From NCBI RefSeq assembly GCF_001652915.1, contig NZ_BBQI01000009.1, positions 1 through 64,000 on the forward strand: a stretch of 64,000 bases of DNA, read 5' to 3'. Every line of letters begins with the position of its first letter. Position 1 is the stretch's first letter. The translations under genes and the position numbers were made by a program. This stretch comes from Cupriavidus sp. D384. GTDB lineage: Bacteria; Pseudomonadota; Gammaproteobacteria; Burkholderiales; Burkholderiaceae. Positions 47,902-57,935 of this stretch are shown one piece after another. The notes beneath the pieces are model-generated. The model made no database searches, was not told where the DNA came from, and saw nothing but the letters and a program-made list of their open reading frames with translations.

Positions 47902-47914
47902 TGGTCAGTTCCGA

Positions 47915-48733
47915 TTAACGCGCCGCCCCTGCTGCCGCGCCGTTGGCCTGGCGGCGATACGCCCAGACCACCATCGCCACGCCGATCAGGATCATCGGCA
48001 GGCTCAGCCACTGGCCCATCGACAGCCTCAGCGCCAGCAGGCCCAGGAAGCTGTCGGGCTCGCGCGTGAACTCGGCCAGGAAGCGGAACGCGCCATAGCC
48101 GATCAGGAACACGCCCGATACCGCGCCCATCGGCCGGGGCTTGCGCGAAAACAGCCACAGGATGATGAACAGCGCCACGCCTTCGCCAGCAAACTGATAC
48201 AACTGCGACGGATGGCGCGGAATATTGTCGCCGGCCTGCGGGAAGATCATGCCCCACGGCAGGTCGGTCGGTCGGCCCCACAGTTCGCCATTGATGAAGT
48301 TGCCGATGCGGCCTGCCGCCAGCCCGCACGGAATCAGCGGCGCGATGAAATCGGTCACTTCCATCCAGTGGCGGCGCCGTACCTTCGCAAAGACCCACAT
48401 CGCCACCAGAACGCCCAGGAAGCCGCCATGGAAGGCCATGCCGCCTTCCCAGACCTTGAAGATCTCCAGCGGATGCGTCAGGTAGTAGCTTGGCTTGTAG
48501 AACAGCACATAGCCGAGCCGGCCGCCCAGGATCACGCCCAGCACGCCATAGAACAGCATGTCGTCAAGGTCGCGCGACACCCAGCCTCGTGCCGCGATAT
48601 GGGGCTGTTTGATACGCAGCCGGCCGAACCACAGGAACATGATGAAGCCGGCCAGGTACATCAGTCCGTACCAGCGGATGGCCAGCGGTCCCAGGTGGAT
48701 GGCAACCGGATCGAATTGCGGATGAACGAGCAT
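47915..48733 (-). CDS. lgt: Prolipoprotein diacylglyceryl transferase
   Basis: This inner-membrane enzyme adds diacylglycerol to the lipobox cysteine of prolipoproteins, the first step of lipoprotein maturation. It would serve SodC, the OmpA-like and double-BamE lipoproteins encoded here. The 272-aa polytopic protein has the HGGFLG motif near residue 105 and the Lgt signature [18 protein letters not shown] near residue 138. Start MLVHPQFDP is family-typical. Confidence 0.96.
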   Translation of the reverse strand: MLVHPQFDPVAIHLGPLAIRWYGLMYLAGFIMFLWFGRLRIKQPHIAARGWVSRDLDDMLFYGVLGVILGGRLGYVLFYKPSYYLTHPLEIFKVWEGGMAFHGGFLGVLVAMWVFAKVRRRHWMEVTDFIAPLIPCGLAAGRIGNFINGELWGRPTDLPWGMIFPQAGDNIPRHPSQLYQFAGEGVALFIILWLFSRKPRPMGAVSGVFLIGYGAFRFLAEFTREPDSFLGLLALRLSMGQWLSLPMILIGVAMVVWAYRRQANGAAAGAAR

Positions 48734-48790
48734 GTTGAAAGCGGGAGAGTAGCGGTAAATTTTGGGCGCGCGGCGTGCTGCGCGATGGTT

Positions 48791-49753
48791 CTAGGTATTT
48801 ATGCCATGGTCATGCGTCAGCCCGATGGCGCCGGCCAGCCCGGTGGCAATGTCGATAAACGACCGCAGCACCGGCGCCACCCCGGCCGCGCCCTCGCGCC
48901 AAGCCAGGCCGGTCTCGATCTCGGGCCCGGCATCGAGCAACGTCAGGTAGGACACGCCCGTGCGCCGCAGGTTGCGCAGAGATGCCGGCACCAGCGCCAC
49001 GCCCATGCCGGCCGACACCAGGCTCACGATCGTCTGCATCTGAATGGCCTCCTGGGCAATCACCGGCGTCAGGCCGTCGCGCGCATAGTAGCCCGTAATG
49101 ATGTCATAAAACGCTGGCGCACTTCGGCGCGGGAAGATGACCAGCGGCTCGCGCGCGGCATCGCGCAGCGCCACCGCCTGCGGCACCGAGGTACTGCCGG
49201 CGGGCCGCCACCCGTCCGGCACGGCCAGTACCAGCGGTTCGCGCACCAGCGGCAGGTACGACAGGCCATGCGGCATCACGGGCAGTTGCGGGCGGATGAC
49301 CAGCCCCGCATCGATGGTGCCCTCGGCCAGCGCTTCGAGCTGAACGTCGCTGGTGGCTTCGCGCAACTGCAGCTGCACGTCCGGGTGCTGCGCGCGGAAA
49401 TGCCGCAGCAGGTCGGGCAGGATGCCGTAGTCGGCCGTGCTGACGAAGGCCAGTGCCAGCGATCCCACCTCGCCCCGTGCCAGCCGCTGCGCCAGTCCGG
49501 GCAGCGCCCCGGCATCGGCCAGCACGCGCCGCACCTCGGGCAGCCACTGCTGGCCCGCCGGCGTCAGCATCACCGACCGCCGCGTGCGCACGAACAGCTG
49601 CACGCCAATCTCTTCTTCCAGCGCCTGGATCTGTTGCGACAGCGGCGGCTGGGTCATGGCCAGGCGCCGGGCCGCCCGCCCGAAATGCAGCTCCTCGGCC
49701 ACGGTGACGAAGTAACGCAACTGGCGCAGATCCAACGGGTAAGCCCTCCGCAA
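48791..49753 (-). CDS. LysR-family transcriptional regulator
   Basis: This 320-aa regulator has an N-terminal winged helix-turn-helix (about 8-67, FGRAARRLAMTQPPLSQQIQ) and a C-terminal LysR substrate-binding domain. It diverges from ilvD, and the shared 143-bp interval contains a LysR-type dyad. The N-terminal sequence resembles BenM/CatM-like members, but ligand and targets are unknown. It could regulate ilvD or only itself. Confidence 0.9.
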   Translation of the reverse strand: MRRAYPLDLRQLRYFVTVAEELHFGRAARRLAMTQPPLSQQIQALEEEIGVQLFVRTRRSVMLTPAGQQWLPEVRRVLADAGALPGLAQRLARGEVGSLALAFVSTADYGILPDLLRHFRAQHPDVQLQLREATSDVQLEALAEGTIDAGLVIRPQLPVMPHGLSYLPLVREPLVLAVPDGWRPAGSTSVPQAVALRDAAREPLVIFPRRSAPAFYDIITGYYARDGLTPVIAQEAIQMQTIVSLVSAGMGVALVPASLRNLRRTGVSYLTLLDAGPEIETGLAWREGAAGVAPVLRSFIDIATGLAGAIGLTHDHGINT

Positions 49754-49764
49754 CTGATATGTTT

Positions 49765-49785
49765 TTCGACCTAATAACGGTCGAA
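49765..49785. promoter_or_regulatory. LysR-type dyad in the LysR-ilvD interval
   Basis: TTCGACC and GGTCGAA form a perfect 7-bp inverted repeat 7 nt apart, fitting the T-N11-A class of LysR sites. It starts 12 bp from the regulator start. A TTGACA follows at 49794-49799. Confidence 0.55.
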
Positions 49786-49896
49786 TAATATATTTGACAC
49801 GCTAAAACGCCAAGCGCATGCTTTCCGGCACAACACCACAACACGGCTGGCGCACCAATGGCTCGCGCCTGGGCCGGCTTCCCCCGGAGAGACTTC

Positions 49897-51570
49897 ATGG
49901 CTTTCAACAAACGCTCCCAGCACATCACGCAAGGCGTGGCGCGGTCCCCCAACCGCTCGATGTACTACGCGCTCGGCTACAAGAAGGAAGACTTCGACAA
50001 GCCAATGGTGGGCATCGCCAATGGACATTCGACGATCACCCCGTGCAACGCCGGCCTGCAGCGCCTGGCCGATGCCGCCGTGGATGCCGTGCGCGCATCC
50101 GGCGCCAATCCGCAGATCTTCGGTACCCCGACGATCTCGGACGGCATGTCGATGGGCACCGAAGGCATGAAGTACTCCCTGATCTCGCGCGAAGTGATCG
50201 CTGACTGTATCGAGACTGCAGCCCAGGGCCAGTGGATGGATGGCGTGGTGGTCATCGGCGGGTGCGACAAGAACATGCCGGGCGGCATGATCGCGCTGGC
50301 ACGCACCAACGTGCCGGGCATCTACGTGTATGGCGGCACGATCAAGCCGGGCCACTGGAAAGGCAAGGACCTGACCATCGTGTCGTCGTTCGAGGCCGTG
50401 GGCGAGTTCACGGCTGGCCGCATGAGCGAGGAAGACTTCGAAGGGGTGGAAAAGAACGCCTGCCCGAGCACCGGATCGTGCGGGGGCATGTACACGGCCA
50501 ACACGATGAGCTCTTCGTTCGAGGCGCTGGGCATGTCGCTGCTGTACTCGTCGACCATGGCGAACCCGGACCAGGAAAAGGTCGACAGCGCCGCCGAATC
50601 GGCCCGTGTGCTGGTGGAGGCGGTCAAGAAGGACATCAAGCCGCGCGACATCATCACGCGCAAGTCGATCGAGAACGCCGTGACGCTGATCATGGCAACG
50701 GGCGGGTCCACCAACGCCGTGCTGCACTACCTGGCCATCGCCCACTCGGCCGAGGTGGAATGGACGATCGACGATTTCGAGCGTATCCGCCGCCGCGTGC
50801 CGGTGATTTGCAACCTGAAGCCGTCGGGCGACTACGTGGCGACCGACCTGCACCGCGCCGGCGGCATTCCGCAGGTCATGAAGATCCTGCTGAACGCGGG
50901 CCTGCTGCATGGCGACTGCCTGACCATCACCGGCCGCACGCTGGCCGAGGAACTGGAGCACGTGCCCGACCAGCCGCGCGCCGACCAGAACGTGATCATG
51001 CCGCTCGACCGCGCACTCTACAAACAGGGGCACCTGGCGATCCTGAAGGGCAACCTGGCAGAGGAAGGCGCGGTAGCCAAGATCACCGGGCTCAAGAACC
51101 CGGTCATCACCGGCCCCGCGCGCGTGTTCGAGGACGAGCAGAGCGCGATGGAGGCCATCCTGGGCGACCGTATCAAGGCGGGCGATATCCTCGTGCTGCG
51201 CTACCTGGGCCCCAAGGGCGGCCCGGGCATGCCGGAAATGCTGGCGCCCACTTCGGCGATTATCGGCAAGGGCCTGGGTGAATCGGTGGGCTTTATCACC
51301 GACGGCCGCTTCTCGGGCGGTACCTGGGGCATGGTGGTGGGTCACGTGGCGCCGGAAGCCTATGTCGGCGGCACCATCGCGCTGGTGCAGGAAGGCGATT
51401 CGATCACGATCGACGCCCATCAACTGGTGCTGCAACTGAACGTGCCGGACGACGAACTGGCGAAACGGCGTGCCGCCTGGAAGCAGCCGTCGCCGCGCTA
51501 TACCCGTGGCGTGCTGGCGAAGTTTTCGAAACTGGCGTCGACGGCCAGCAAGGGCGCCGTGACGGACTGA
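49897..51570 (+). CDS. ilvD: Dihydroxy-acid dehydratase
   Basis: This iron-sulfur enzyme makes the 2-oxo acids preceding valine, isoleucine and pantothenate. The 557-aa protein has cluster cysteines C50 (TITPC), C123 ([10 protein letters not shown]) and C195 (STGSCGG), the pattern of the [2Fe-2S] type. The start at 49897 gives [11 protein letters not shown]; the frame is open 13 codons further 5' but a GGAGAGAC ribosome site favours the chosen ATG. It stands alone, converging with the DUF2486 gene. Confidence 0.96.
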   Translation: MAFNKRSQHITQGVARSPNRSMYYALGYKKEDFDKPMVGIANGHSTITPCNAGLQRLADAAVDAVRASGANPQIFGTPTISDGMSMGTEGMKYSLISREVIADCIETAAQGQWMDGVVVIGGCDKNMPGGMIALARTNVPGIYVYGGTIKPGHWKGKDLTIVSSFEAVGEFTAGRMSEEDFEGVEKNACPSTGSCGGMYTANTMSSSFEALGMSLLYSSTMANPDQEKVDSAAESARVLVEAVKKDIKPRDIITRKSIENAVTLIMATGGSTNAVLHYLAIAHSAEVEWTIDDFERIRRRVPVICNLKPSGDYVATDLHRAGGIPQVMKILLNAGLLHGDCLTITGRTLAEELEHVPDQPRADQNVIMPLDRALYKQGHLAILKGNLAEEGAVAKITGLKNPVITGPARVFEDEQSAMEAILGDRIKAGDILVLRYLGPKGGPGMPEMLAPTSAIIGKGLGESVGFITDGRFSGGTWGMVVGHVAPEAYVGGTIALVQEGDSITIDAHQLVLQLNVPDDELAKRRAAWKQPSPRYTRGVLAKFSKLASTASKGAVTD

Positions 51571-51593
51571 AGTTGAAGTACCGCTGACCTGAT

Positions 51594-51620
51594 CCCCTCT
51601 GCCGCGCGGCGGGAGAGGGG
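51594..51620. repeat. GC-rich palindrome, copy 7
   Basis: CCCCTCT (51594-51600) pairs with AGAGGGG (51614-51620), with an inner GCCGC/GCGGC. It lies between the converging ends of ilvD and the DUF2486 gene. Confidence 0.7.
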
Positions 51621-51642
51621 AGAAATCCATCACAGGTTGGCG

Positions 51643-52155
51643 TCAGACCCCGCCCGGGTCCCTTTCGATCTCTTCCAGCGTGGCGTCGAGCCACTCCACG
51701 AGCCGGGCCTCCAGCGCCTGCGTCAGTTCGCTGGCCAGTTGCGCGGTCAGCGGGGCCAGGCGTGACTGCAGCGTGGCCTCGGTATGCGCCTCCACCACCT
51801 GCGGCCATTCGGTGCGAAAGCGCATCATCACGCGCGTCAGCAGTTCGGTGCGCACGGCGCGCAAATCATCCTCGCCGGGCAGGAACGCGGCGGCGTCGAC
51901 GATCGGCGCCTCGGTGTCGGCTGCGGTGCCGGCCACGGCATCGATGTCGCCGACCGCCGTCACGACGCCTGAATCGGGCATGTCGGCGGTATCGATGACC
52001 GTGGCGCCATGGCGCGTGGACGGCTGCGGGTGATCCAGCGGCTGGGTTGGCACATCGAATGCCGCGTCTGGCAGTTCGACGATTTCGGTCAGCAACGGCA
52101 CGCTGTCATTGGGACCCAACCGCGGAATCACCCGCGATGTCGTGCGTTCGCTCAT
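51643..52155 (-). CDS. DUF2486-family protein
   Basis: This 170-aa acidic protein has an Asp/Thr/Ala-rich, probably disordered N-terminal half and a helical C-terminal half (about 85-165) containing LLTRVMMRFRTEWPQV. It matches DUF2486, a small Burkholderiales family, from memory. Function unknown. Its ATG overlaps the holC stop (ATGA), so it is co-translated with HolC and may assist it (inference). Confidence 0.72.
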   Translation of the reverse strand: MSERTTSRVIPRLGPNDSVPLLTEIVELPDAAFDVPTQPLDHPQPSTRHGATVIDTADMPDSGVVTAVGDIDAVAGTAADTEAPIVDAAAFLPGEDDLRAVRTELLTRVMMRFRTEWPQVVEAHTEATLQSRLAPLTAQLASELTQALEARLVEWLDATLEEIERDPGGV

Positions 52156-52586
52156 GCCGATTCTCCTTTGGCCTGCCCGATGTCATGGTGCGTGAGCGGA
52201 TACCCGCGCTCACGATAGAAACGATAGCGCTCGCGGCCCGCGTCGCGGGCGTCGGGGGTGGCGCCCACCACCTCGATCAGCCGCTCGAAGCTGGCGAACT
52301 GCGCCGGGGCTTCCGGCGCAAGGTTCACCAGCAACTGGTGGTGCGGCACCGATTCCAGCGTGGCCGCCAGGATGATCGGCGTCACCGCCGCATTGGGGCT
52401 GTCCAGCCCGCAATGCGGCAGGAAGTCGAGCGGCGAGAACGACCACAGCCGCGCGTCAAGCTGCGCCAGCTGCTGCGGGGCACCGAACACCACCACCTTC
52501 TGCCCTGCCCCATAGGCCTTGCGGACCAGGCGGCAGACGTAGGCCAGCGAATCCGGCACGTTGCTGTGGAAGTCGATGCGCGTCAT
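52152..52586 (-). CDS. holC: DNA polymerase III chi subunit
   Basis: This clamp-loader accessory links the polymerase III holoenzyme to SSB through chi and psi. The 144-aa length is usual. Family features are MTRIDFHSNVPD at the start, VVVFGAPQQLAQLDARLWSF and the FLPH motif. It follows pepA after 24 nt, the common pepA-holC pairing. Confidence 0.92.
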   Translation of the reverse strand: MTRIDFHSNVPDSLAYVCRLVRKAYGAGQKVVVFGAPQQLAQLDARLWSFSPLDFLPHCGLDSPNAAVTPIILAATLESVPHHQLLVNLAPEAPAQFASFERLIEVVGATPDARDAGRERYRFYRERGYPLTHHDIGQAKGESA

Positions 52587-52610
52587 CCTGTGCTGCCTTC
52601 GATTGGCCGG

Positions 52611-54143
52611 TTACCCGGCACGGTCCATCAGGAACTGCGTCAGCAGCGGCACCGGACGGCCGGTGGCCCCCTTGGCCGCGCCGCTCTTCCAGGCGGTGCC
52701 GGCGATGTCCAGGTGGGCCCAGTCGTACTTTTCGGTGTAGCGCGCCAGGAAGCACGCCGCCGTGACGCTGCCCGCCGGACGGCCGCCAATGTTCGCCATG
52801 TCGGCGAAATTCGACTTGAGCTGGTCCTGGTAATCGTCGTCCAGCGGCAGGCGCCAGGCGGTGTCCATGGCCTTGCGGCCGGCGTTGAGCAGCTGGTCGG
52901 CCAGCATGTCGCTGCGGGCGTACAGGCCGCTGTTCACATGGCCCAGCGCGATGATGCAGGCGCCGGTCAGGGTTGCCACGTCGACCACGGCCGCGGGCTT
53001 GAAGCGCTCCACGTAGGTCAGCGCGTCGCACAGGATCAGGCGGCCTTCGGCGTCCGTATTCAGGATCTCGATGGTCTGGCCCGACATGCTGACCACCACG
53101 TCGCCCGGCTTGGTGGCGTTGCCGGCGGGCATGTTCTCGCAGGTGGGCACCACGGCGATCACGTTCAGCTTCAGGCCCATCTCGGCCACCGCCTGGATCG
53201 TGCCCAGCACCGACGCGGCGCCGCACATGTCGTACTTCATCTCGTCCATGCCCTCGCCCGGCTTCAGCGAGATGCCACCGGTGTCGAACGTGATGCCCTT
53301 GCCCACCAGCACGACCGGCGCGGCCTTGGCGCTGGCGCCGTCATAGCGCAGCACGATGAACTGCGGCGGCTCGACGCTGCCCTTGGTCACGGCCAGGAAG
53401 GCGCCCATGTTCAGCGCCTCGATCTGCTTGCGGCCCAGGATTTCCACCTTGAGCTTGTGCTTCTTGGCGATGCCGCGCGCGGTATTGGCCAGGTAGGTCG
53501 GCGTGCAGATGTTTGACGGCAGGTTGCCCAGGTCGCGCGTCAGTTCCATGCCGTTGGCGATGGCCGAGCCGCGCACCACGGCCTGGGTGGCCGTCTTGGC
53601 GTCGGCGGCGTCCACGGCCAGCACGATCTTGCGCAGCGTGGGCTTGTCGGCGGTGCCGGCGCCCTTGGTCGGGCGCTTGAGTTCGGGATGGCGCTCCAGC
53701 AGGCGGTAGCCGGCCTCGCGCACGATGCTGATCGTCGTGATCACGGCCCAGGCCACGTCGCGCTGCGACGGCACCTGCTGTGCCAGGCACCAGAGCGCCG
53801 ATGTGGCGCGCGTGCCGCCCAGCGCACGCATGGCCGTGCGCACGGCCTCGGCAAAGGCCTTGTCGGTAAATTCGACTTCCTTGCCCAGCCCAACCAGCAG
53901 CACGCGGGCGGCGCCGATGCCGGCCACTTCGTGCAGCATCAGATGGGTGCCGCGCTTGCCTTCGAAGTCGCCCTGCTTGACCAGGCGCGCCACCAGCCCC
54001 TTGGTGGCCACGTCCAGCGCCTTGCCTACTCCGGCAAGATTCTGGCCCTCGAAAAGGCCCACAACCAGGCAGTCGGTCTTGGTGGCCAGGAAACCATTTT
54101 GGCCGGCTTTGCTCAGATCCAGGGCTTTTGTGCTAAATTCCAT
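52611..54143 (-). CDS. pepA: Leucyl aminopeptidase (PepA)
   Basis: This cytoplasmic M17 zinc/manganese aminopeptidase can also act as a DNA-binding architectural protein in E. coli. The 510-aa protein has the catalytic signature [10 protein letters not shown] near residue 342 and [17 protein letters not shown] with metal/active-site Lys near residue 270. The start at 54143 gives [14 protein letters not shown]; upstream in-frame Mets fall in the intergenic region. Diverges from lptF. Confidence 0.95.
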   Translation of the reverse strand: MEFSTKALDLSKAGQNGFLATKTDCLVVGLFEGQNLAGVGKALDVATKGLVARLVKQGDFEGKRGTHLMLHEVAGIGAARVLLVGLGKEVEFTDKAFAEAVRTAMRALGGTRATSALWCLAQQVPSQRDVAWAVITTISIVREAGYRLLERHPELKRPTKGAGTADKPTLRKIVLAVDAADAKTATQAVVRGSAIANGMELTRDLGNLPSNICTPTYLANTARGIAKKHKLKVEILGRKQIEALNMGAFLAVTKGSVEPPQFIVLRYDGASAKAAPVVLVGKGITFDTGGISLKPGEGMDEMKYDMCGAASVLGTIQAVAEMGLKLNVIAVVPTCENMPAGNATKPGDVVVSMSGQTIEILNTDAEGRLILCDALTYVERFKPAAVVDVATLTGACIIALGHVNSGLYARSDMLADQLLNAGRKAMDTAWRLPLDDDYQDQLKSNFADMANIGGRPAGSVTAACFLARYTEKYDWAHLDIAGTAWKSGAAKGATGRPVPLLTQFLMDRAG

Positions 54144-54308
54144 CGCGCTTCCTTCCAGGGGCTCGTCGAAAAGAAAGCCCCCATTATCCGCGATTTTCAT
54201 CCGCGATCTGCCACCGCCGATCCTGCAAGCTGACAGCCCGCGGTCCTGCCAGTCTCTCGGCCCCCGGCATATCGCCCGTTCCGGCCGGAAGCCGGAAGCG
54301 ATTGGTGC

Positions 54309-55457
54309 ATGATTTTTCAACAAGCCCTGCGACGCGAACTCGCCTACACCGCCGGTGCGGTGTTCCTGGTGATGCTGACGTTCATGCTGACGTCACTCGT
54401 GATCCGCATCCTGGGCATGGCCGCCAACGGCAAGGCCAGCCCCAACGACGTGCTGATGCTGATCGGCCTGGCCACCATTGGCTACCTGTCGATCCTGCTG
54501 TCGGCCACGCTGTTCATCTCGACGCTGATCGTCCTGACCCGCTGGTACAAGGACTCCGAGATGGTGGTGTGGTTCTCGGCCGGCATCTCGCTGCGCGACC
54601 TGGTCAAGCCGGTGCTGCAGTTCGCCACGCCTTTCTTCATCATGGCGCTGCTGCTGGGCACCTTCGCCTGGCCGTGGGCCAACCAGCAGAGCGCACTGTT
54701 CCGCGACCGCTTCCAGCAGCGTGGCGTGCTGTCGATGATCGCCTCCGGGCGCTTCATCGAGCCCGCCAACGGCAATTACGTGCTGTTCATCGAAGGCATC
54801 GACGCCGACATGAAGCACGCCCGTAACGTTTTTGTTGCAAATTCCGAGGCCGGCAAGATCGGGGTGGCGCTGTCGCACCAGGGCCAGTTCGAGACCCAGC
54901 CCAACGGCGACCGTCTGGTGGTCATGGAGCACGGCCGCCGCTACGCCGGCATCCCGGGCCAGCTTAACTATCGGATCATCGAATTCGATAAATATGCCGT
55001 CAAGGTTGACAACAAGCCGCCCGAGACCGAAGCCGACCTGCCCGCCAAGAGCCGCGACACGATCGACCTGCTGCGCAATCCCACCCGGGAAAACCTGGGC
55101 GAGCTGCTGTGGCGCGTGTCGCTGCCGATCCTGGCCTTCAATTTCGTGATGATCGCCATCCCGCTGGCGTATGTGAACCCGCGTCTGGGCCGCTATACGC
55201 CGCTGGTGTTCGCCGTGCTGATCTACCTGACGTACAGCAACCTGATCAACCTGGCCCAGGCCTGGGTGCGCTCGGGATCGCTGTCGTTCTGGGGAGCGCT
55301 GGTGCCGATCCACCTCATCGTGTTCCTGTGCGCGCTGATGATGTTCCGCTACCGCGCGAACCGCAGCCTGGGCGGCTGGCGGGCGGTGTTCGGCCTGCAC
55401 CGGCTCAGGAAGCCGGCCAAGGGCGCAAATGGCGCAAGCGGCGGGAGCAAGGCATGA
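54309..55457 (+). CDS. lptF: LPS export permease LptF
   Basis: This inner-membrane subunit of the LptB2FG transporter extracts lipopolysaccharide for transport to the outer membrane. The 382-aa protein has paired N- and C-terminal membrane helices around a periplasmic beta-jellyroll domain (about 130-260). It begins [20 protein letters not shown]. The stop overlaps the lptG start. Confidence 0.95.
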   Translation: MIFQQALRRELAYTAGAVFLVMLTFMLTSLVIRILGMAANGKASPNDVLMLIGLATIGYLSILLSATLFISTLIVLTRWYKDSEMVVWFSAGISLRDLVKPVLQFATPFFIMALLLGTFAWPWANQQSALFRDRFQQRGVLSMIASGRFIEPANGNYVLFIEGIDADMKHARNVFVANSEAGKIGVALSHQGQFETQPNGDRLVVMEHGRRYAGIPGQLNYRIIEFDKYAVKVDNKPPETEADLPAKSRDTIDLLRNPTRENLGELLWRVSLPILAFNFVMIAIPLAYVNPRLGRYTPLVFAVLIYLTYSNLINLAQAWVRSGSLSFWGALVPIHLIVFLCALMMFRYRANRSLGGWRAVFGLHRLRKPAKGANGASGGSKA

Positions 55458-56641
55458 GGATCCTGGCCGTCTATGAGCGCTACTTCGCGCGGCTGATCTA
55501 CGGCGTCTTCGCGTTCATCCTGTTCGCGGTGCTGGCGCTGTTCATCTTCTTCGACATGCTCAGCGAACTGGAGAGCGTGCAGGGCAACTACACATCGCTG
55601 GTGGCGTTCGTCCACGTCATGCTGCAGGCGCCCACGCGGGTCTACGAGGTGCTGCCGATTGCCGTGCTGATCAGCGCCATCTACGTGTTCTCGCAGCTGG
55701 CAAGCCAGTCCGAGTACACCATCTTCCGGGTGGCCGGCCTGAACACGCGCCAGGCGCTGTTCTCGCTGTTCAAGCTCGCCGTGCCGCTGGCGGTGGTCAC
55801 CTTCATCTTTGGCGAGTTCATCGGCCCGGCGGCCGAACAGTACGCGCAGAAGATCAAGCTTGAGGCGATTGGCGCCACGGTTTCGTCGGGCTTCCGCTCG
55901 GGCGTCTGGGTCAAGGACCGCGACCGTGATGCTACAAGTGGCAATGAGATCACTCGTTTTGTCAACGTCCAGGGCCTGAAGGCGGACCAGTCGATCACCG
56001 GCATCACGATCTACGAGTTCGACAAGGACTACCGCCTGCGCGTGATCCGCGTCGCCAAGGAGGGCCGCTACCAGGGCGGGCAGCAATGGCAGCTCAACGA
56101 TGTCAACGAGACCCGTTTTGCCGAACTGCGCGATCTGCCAGCAAGCCAGCAGCCGGCCCAGGCCGGCCAGCCGGCCGCCCAGCGCGACGCGCTGGCGCCC
56201 GACTTCCGCGCCGAGCAGGCCCTGTTCCCGAACATGGTGATGCACTCCGAGCTGACCCCACAGATCCTCTCGGTGCTGCTGGTGACCCCGGAACGGATGT
56301 CGACGCTGGACCTGTTCCGCTATATCCGCCATCTGCGCGATAACAAGCAGGACACGCAGCGCTACGAGATCGCGTTCTGGAAGAAGGTGGTCTATCCGCT
56401 GACGCTGTTCGTGATGGTGGCGCTGGCCCTGCCGTTTGCCTACCTGCATGCGCGGGCCGGCGCGGTGGGCGTGAAGGTCTTCGGCGGCATCATGCTGGGC
56501 CTGTCGTTCCACCTTTCCAACACGCTGTTCTCGCATGTGGGCCTGCTGCATACCTGGCCGCCGATCGTCTCGGCGCTGGTGCCCGGCACGCTCTACCTGA
56601 CCATTGCGCTGACATCATTGCGCTGGGTGGACCGGCACTGA
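55454..56641 (+). CDS. lptG: LPS export permease LptG
   Basis: This is the second permease of LptB2FG. The 395-aa protein has the same layout as LptF. Its start ([15 protein letters not shown]) overlaps the lptF stop (ATGA). A Gln/Ala/Pro-rich insert (about 225-255) lies in the periplasmic domain. The C-terminal helices include FGGIMLGLSFHLSNTLFSHVG, split here as two family-typical segments. Confidence 0.95.
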   Translation: MRILAVYERYFARLIYGVFAFILFAVLALFIFFDMLSELESVQGNYTSLVAFVHVMLQAPTRVYEVLPIAVLISAIYVFSQLASQSEYTIFRVAGLNTRQALFSLFKLAVPLAVVTFIFGEFIGPAAEQYAQKIKLEAIGATVSSGFRSGVWVKDRDRDATSGNEITRFVNVQGLKADQSITGITIYEFDKDYRLRVIRVAKEGRYQGGQQWQLNDVNETRFAELRDLPASQQPAQAGQPAAQRDALAPDFRAEQALFPNMVMHSELTPQILSVLLVTPERMSTLDLFRYIRHLRDNKQDTQRYEIAFWKKVVYPLTLFVMVALALPFAYLHARAGAVGVKVFGGIMLGLSFHLSNTLFSHVGLLHTWPPIVSALVPGTLYLTIALTSLRWVDRH

Positions 56642-56643
56642 CG

Positions 56644-57054
56644 ATGACCGCGCCCAGGAAAGCCATCGTCCTGTTTGGCCACGGCGCCCGCGACGCCCGC
56701 TGGCGCGAGCCGTTCGACCGGTTGCACGCCAGGCTTTCGGCGCTGCTGCCCGGTTGTGCGATCCGGCTGGCCTTTCTGGAATTGATGGCGCCGTCGCTGG
56801 CGGAAACCATTGACGAACTGGCCGGCGCTGGCGTCGGCACGATGACCGTGGTGCCGGTCTTCTTTGGCCAGGGCGGCCATCTGCGGCGAGACTTCCCGTT
56901 GCTGATCGACGAATGCCGGGCGAAGCATCCCGGCGTGCGGATCGAGGCCGCTACCGCAGTGGGCGAGATCGACAGCGTGCTCGATGCCATTGCGGCCTAT
57001 TGCGCGCAGGCGGCCTCCTCGGGCCCATCGGCCGGGCCCACCGGCAGCCATTGA
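56644..57054 (+). CDS. cbiX: Sirohydrochlorin chelatase (small CbiX/SirB type)
   Basis: This 136-aa class II chelatase inserts cobalt or iron into sirohydrochlorin. The single-domain short CbiX form is recognised by ILFGHGARDARWREPF-like residues at the start (metal-binding His in GHGARD) and VVPVFFGQGGHLRRDFP near residue 75. It begins 2 nt after lptG ends, so it is probably co-transcribed with lptFG. Siroheme for CysI and the adjacent cobA make iron the likely metal, but cobalt for B12 is possible. Confidence 0.85.
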   Translation: MTAPRKAIVLFGHGARDARWREPFDRLHARLSALLPGCAIRLAFLELMAPSLAETIDELAGAGVGTMTVVPVFFGQGGHLRRDFPLLIDECRAKHPGVRIEAATAVGEIDSVLDAIAAYCAQAASSGPSAGPTGSH

Positions 57055-57069
57055 AGGACAACCCGAACG

Positions 57070-57101
57070 AAAAAGGCCAGGAATCGCTTCCTGGCCTTTT
57101 T
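57070..57101. terminator. Bidirectional terminator between cbiX and cobA
   Basis: AGGCCAGGAA (57074-57083) pairs perfectly with TTCCTGGCCT (57088-57097) around a TCGC tetraloop, with A and T runs on the two sides. Confidence 0.93.
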
Positions 57102-57119
57102 GCTATCTACTGCTACCCC

Positions 57120-57905
57120 TCACGCCGCCCGCTCGTCCTGCGCGTGCTCTTCGACACGCTCGGTTGCGCGGGTTCCCAACGCCTCGCCAATCATCAGCAG
57201 GCTCGGCTGTACCGGATCCATCCAGCGCGCCGCCTCGCCCGCCGCCATCTGGCGCAGCGTGAACTGCCGGCTGCGCTGGTTTGACGTGGTTGCCGCCTCC
57301 ACCACCCAGGCGGGCGTGGATGCCGGCTTGCCGCGCGCCATCAGCTGCGCGGCAATATTGGCCGCCTGGTCGCGGCCCATGTAATAGACGATGGTGTCGG
57401 CCTTGACGTCAGCCTCGACGTCGATCGCATCGGCTGCCTTGGCCTGGGTGGCAAACGCCACGCTGCGCGATACGCCGCGCTTGGTCAGCGGCCGTGCAAT
57501 GGCGCTGGCCGCCGCCAGGGCGGCGGTAATGCCCGGCACCACTTCATACTCGATGCCAGCCGCCTCCAGCGCCTGCAATTCCTCGTCGGCACGGCCGAAC
57601 AGCATCGGATCGCCGCCCTTCAGGCGCACCACGCGCTCGTACTTGCTTGCCAGGTCGACGATCTGGCGGTTGATGAACAGTTGCGCGGTCGATCGCTGGC
57701 CGCAGCGCTTGCCCACCTCGATCAGCTCGGCCTGCGGACACCAGGCCAGCATCTCGGGCGACACCAGCGCGTCGTGCAGCACGACCTGGGCCTCGCCCAA
57801 CAGCCGTGCGCCACGCACCGTAATGAGGTCGGCCGCACCGGGGCCTGCACCAATCAGGTACACCTTGCCGGTCGACGTTGCCTTCTGCGCGTTCATCTTT
57901 GCCAC
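57120..57905 (-). CDS. cobA: Uroporphyrinogen-III C-methyltransferase
   Basis: This SAM-dependent enzyme (SUMT) converts uroporphyrinogen III to precorrin-2, the branch to siroheme and B12. The 261-aa single-domain form has VYLIGAGPGAADLITVRG near residue 15, VGKRCGQ near 64 and RLKGGDPMLFGRADEE near 93. It ends the cys operon, supplying precorrin-2 for the siroheme of CysI. The dehydrogenase that follows it in the pathway is not in the window. Confidence 0.95.
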   Translation of the reverse strand: MAKMNAQKATSTGKVYLIGAGPGAADLITVRGARLLGEAQVVLHDALVSPEMLAWCPQAELIEVGKRCGQRSTAQLFINRQIVDLASKYERVVRLKGGDPMLFGRADEELQALEAAGIEYEVVPGITAALAAASAIARPLTKRGVSRSVAFATQAKAADAIDVEADVKADTIVYYMGRDQAANIAAQLMARGKPASTPAWVVEAATTSNQRSRQFTLRQMAAGEAARWMDPVQPSLLMIGEALGTRATERVEEHAQDERAA

Positions 57906-57935
57906 CGTTATCCGATCTGTCCAGGCTGGACGATA

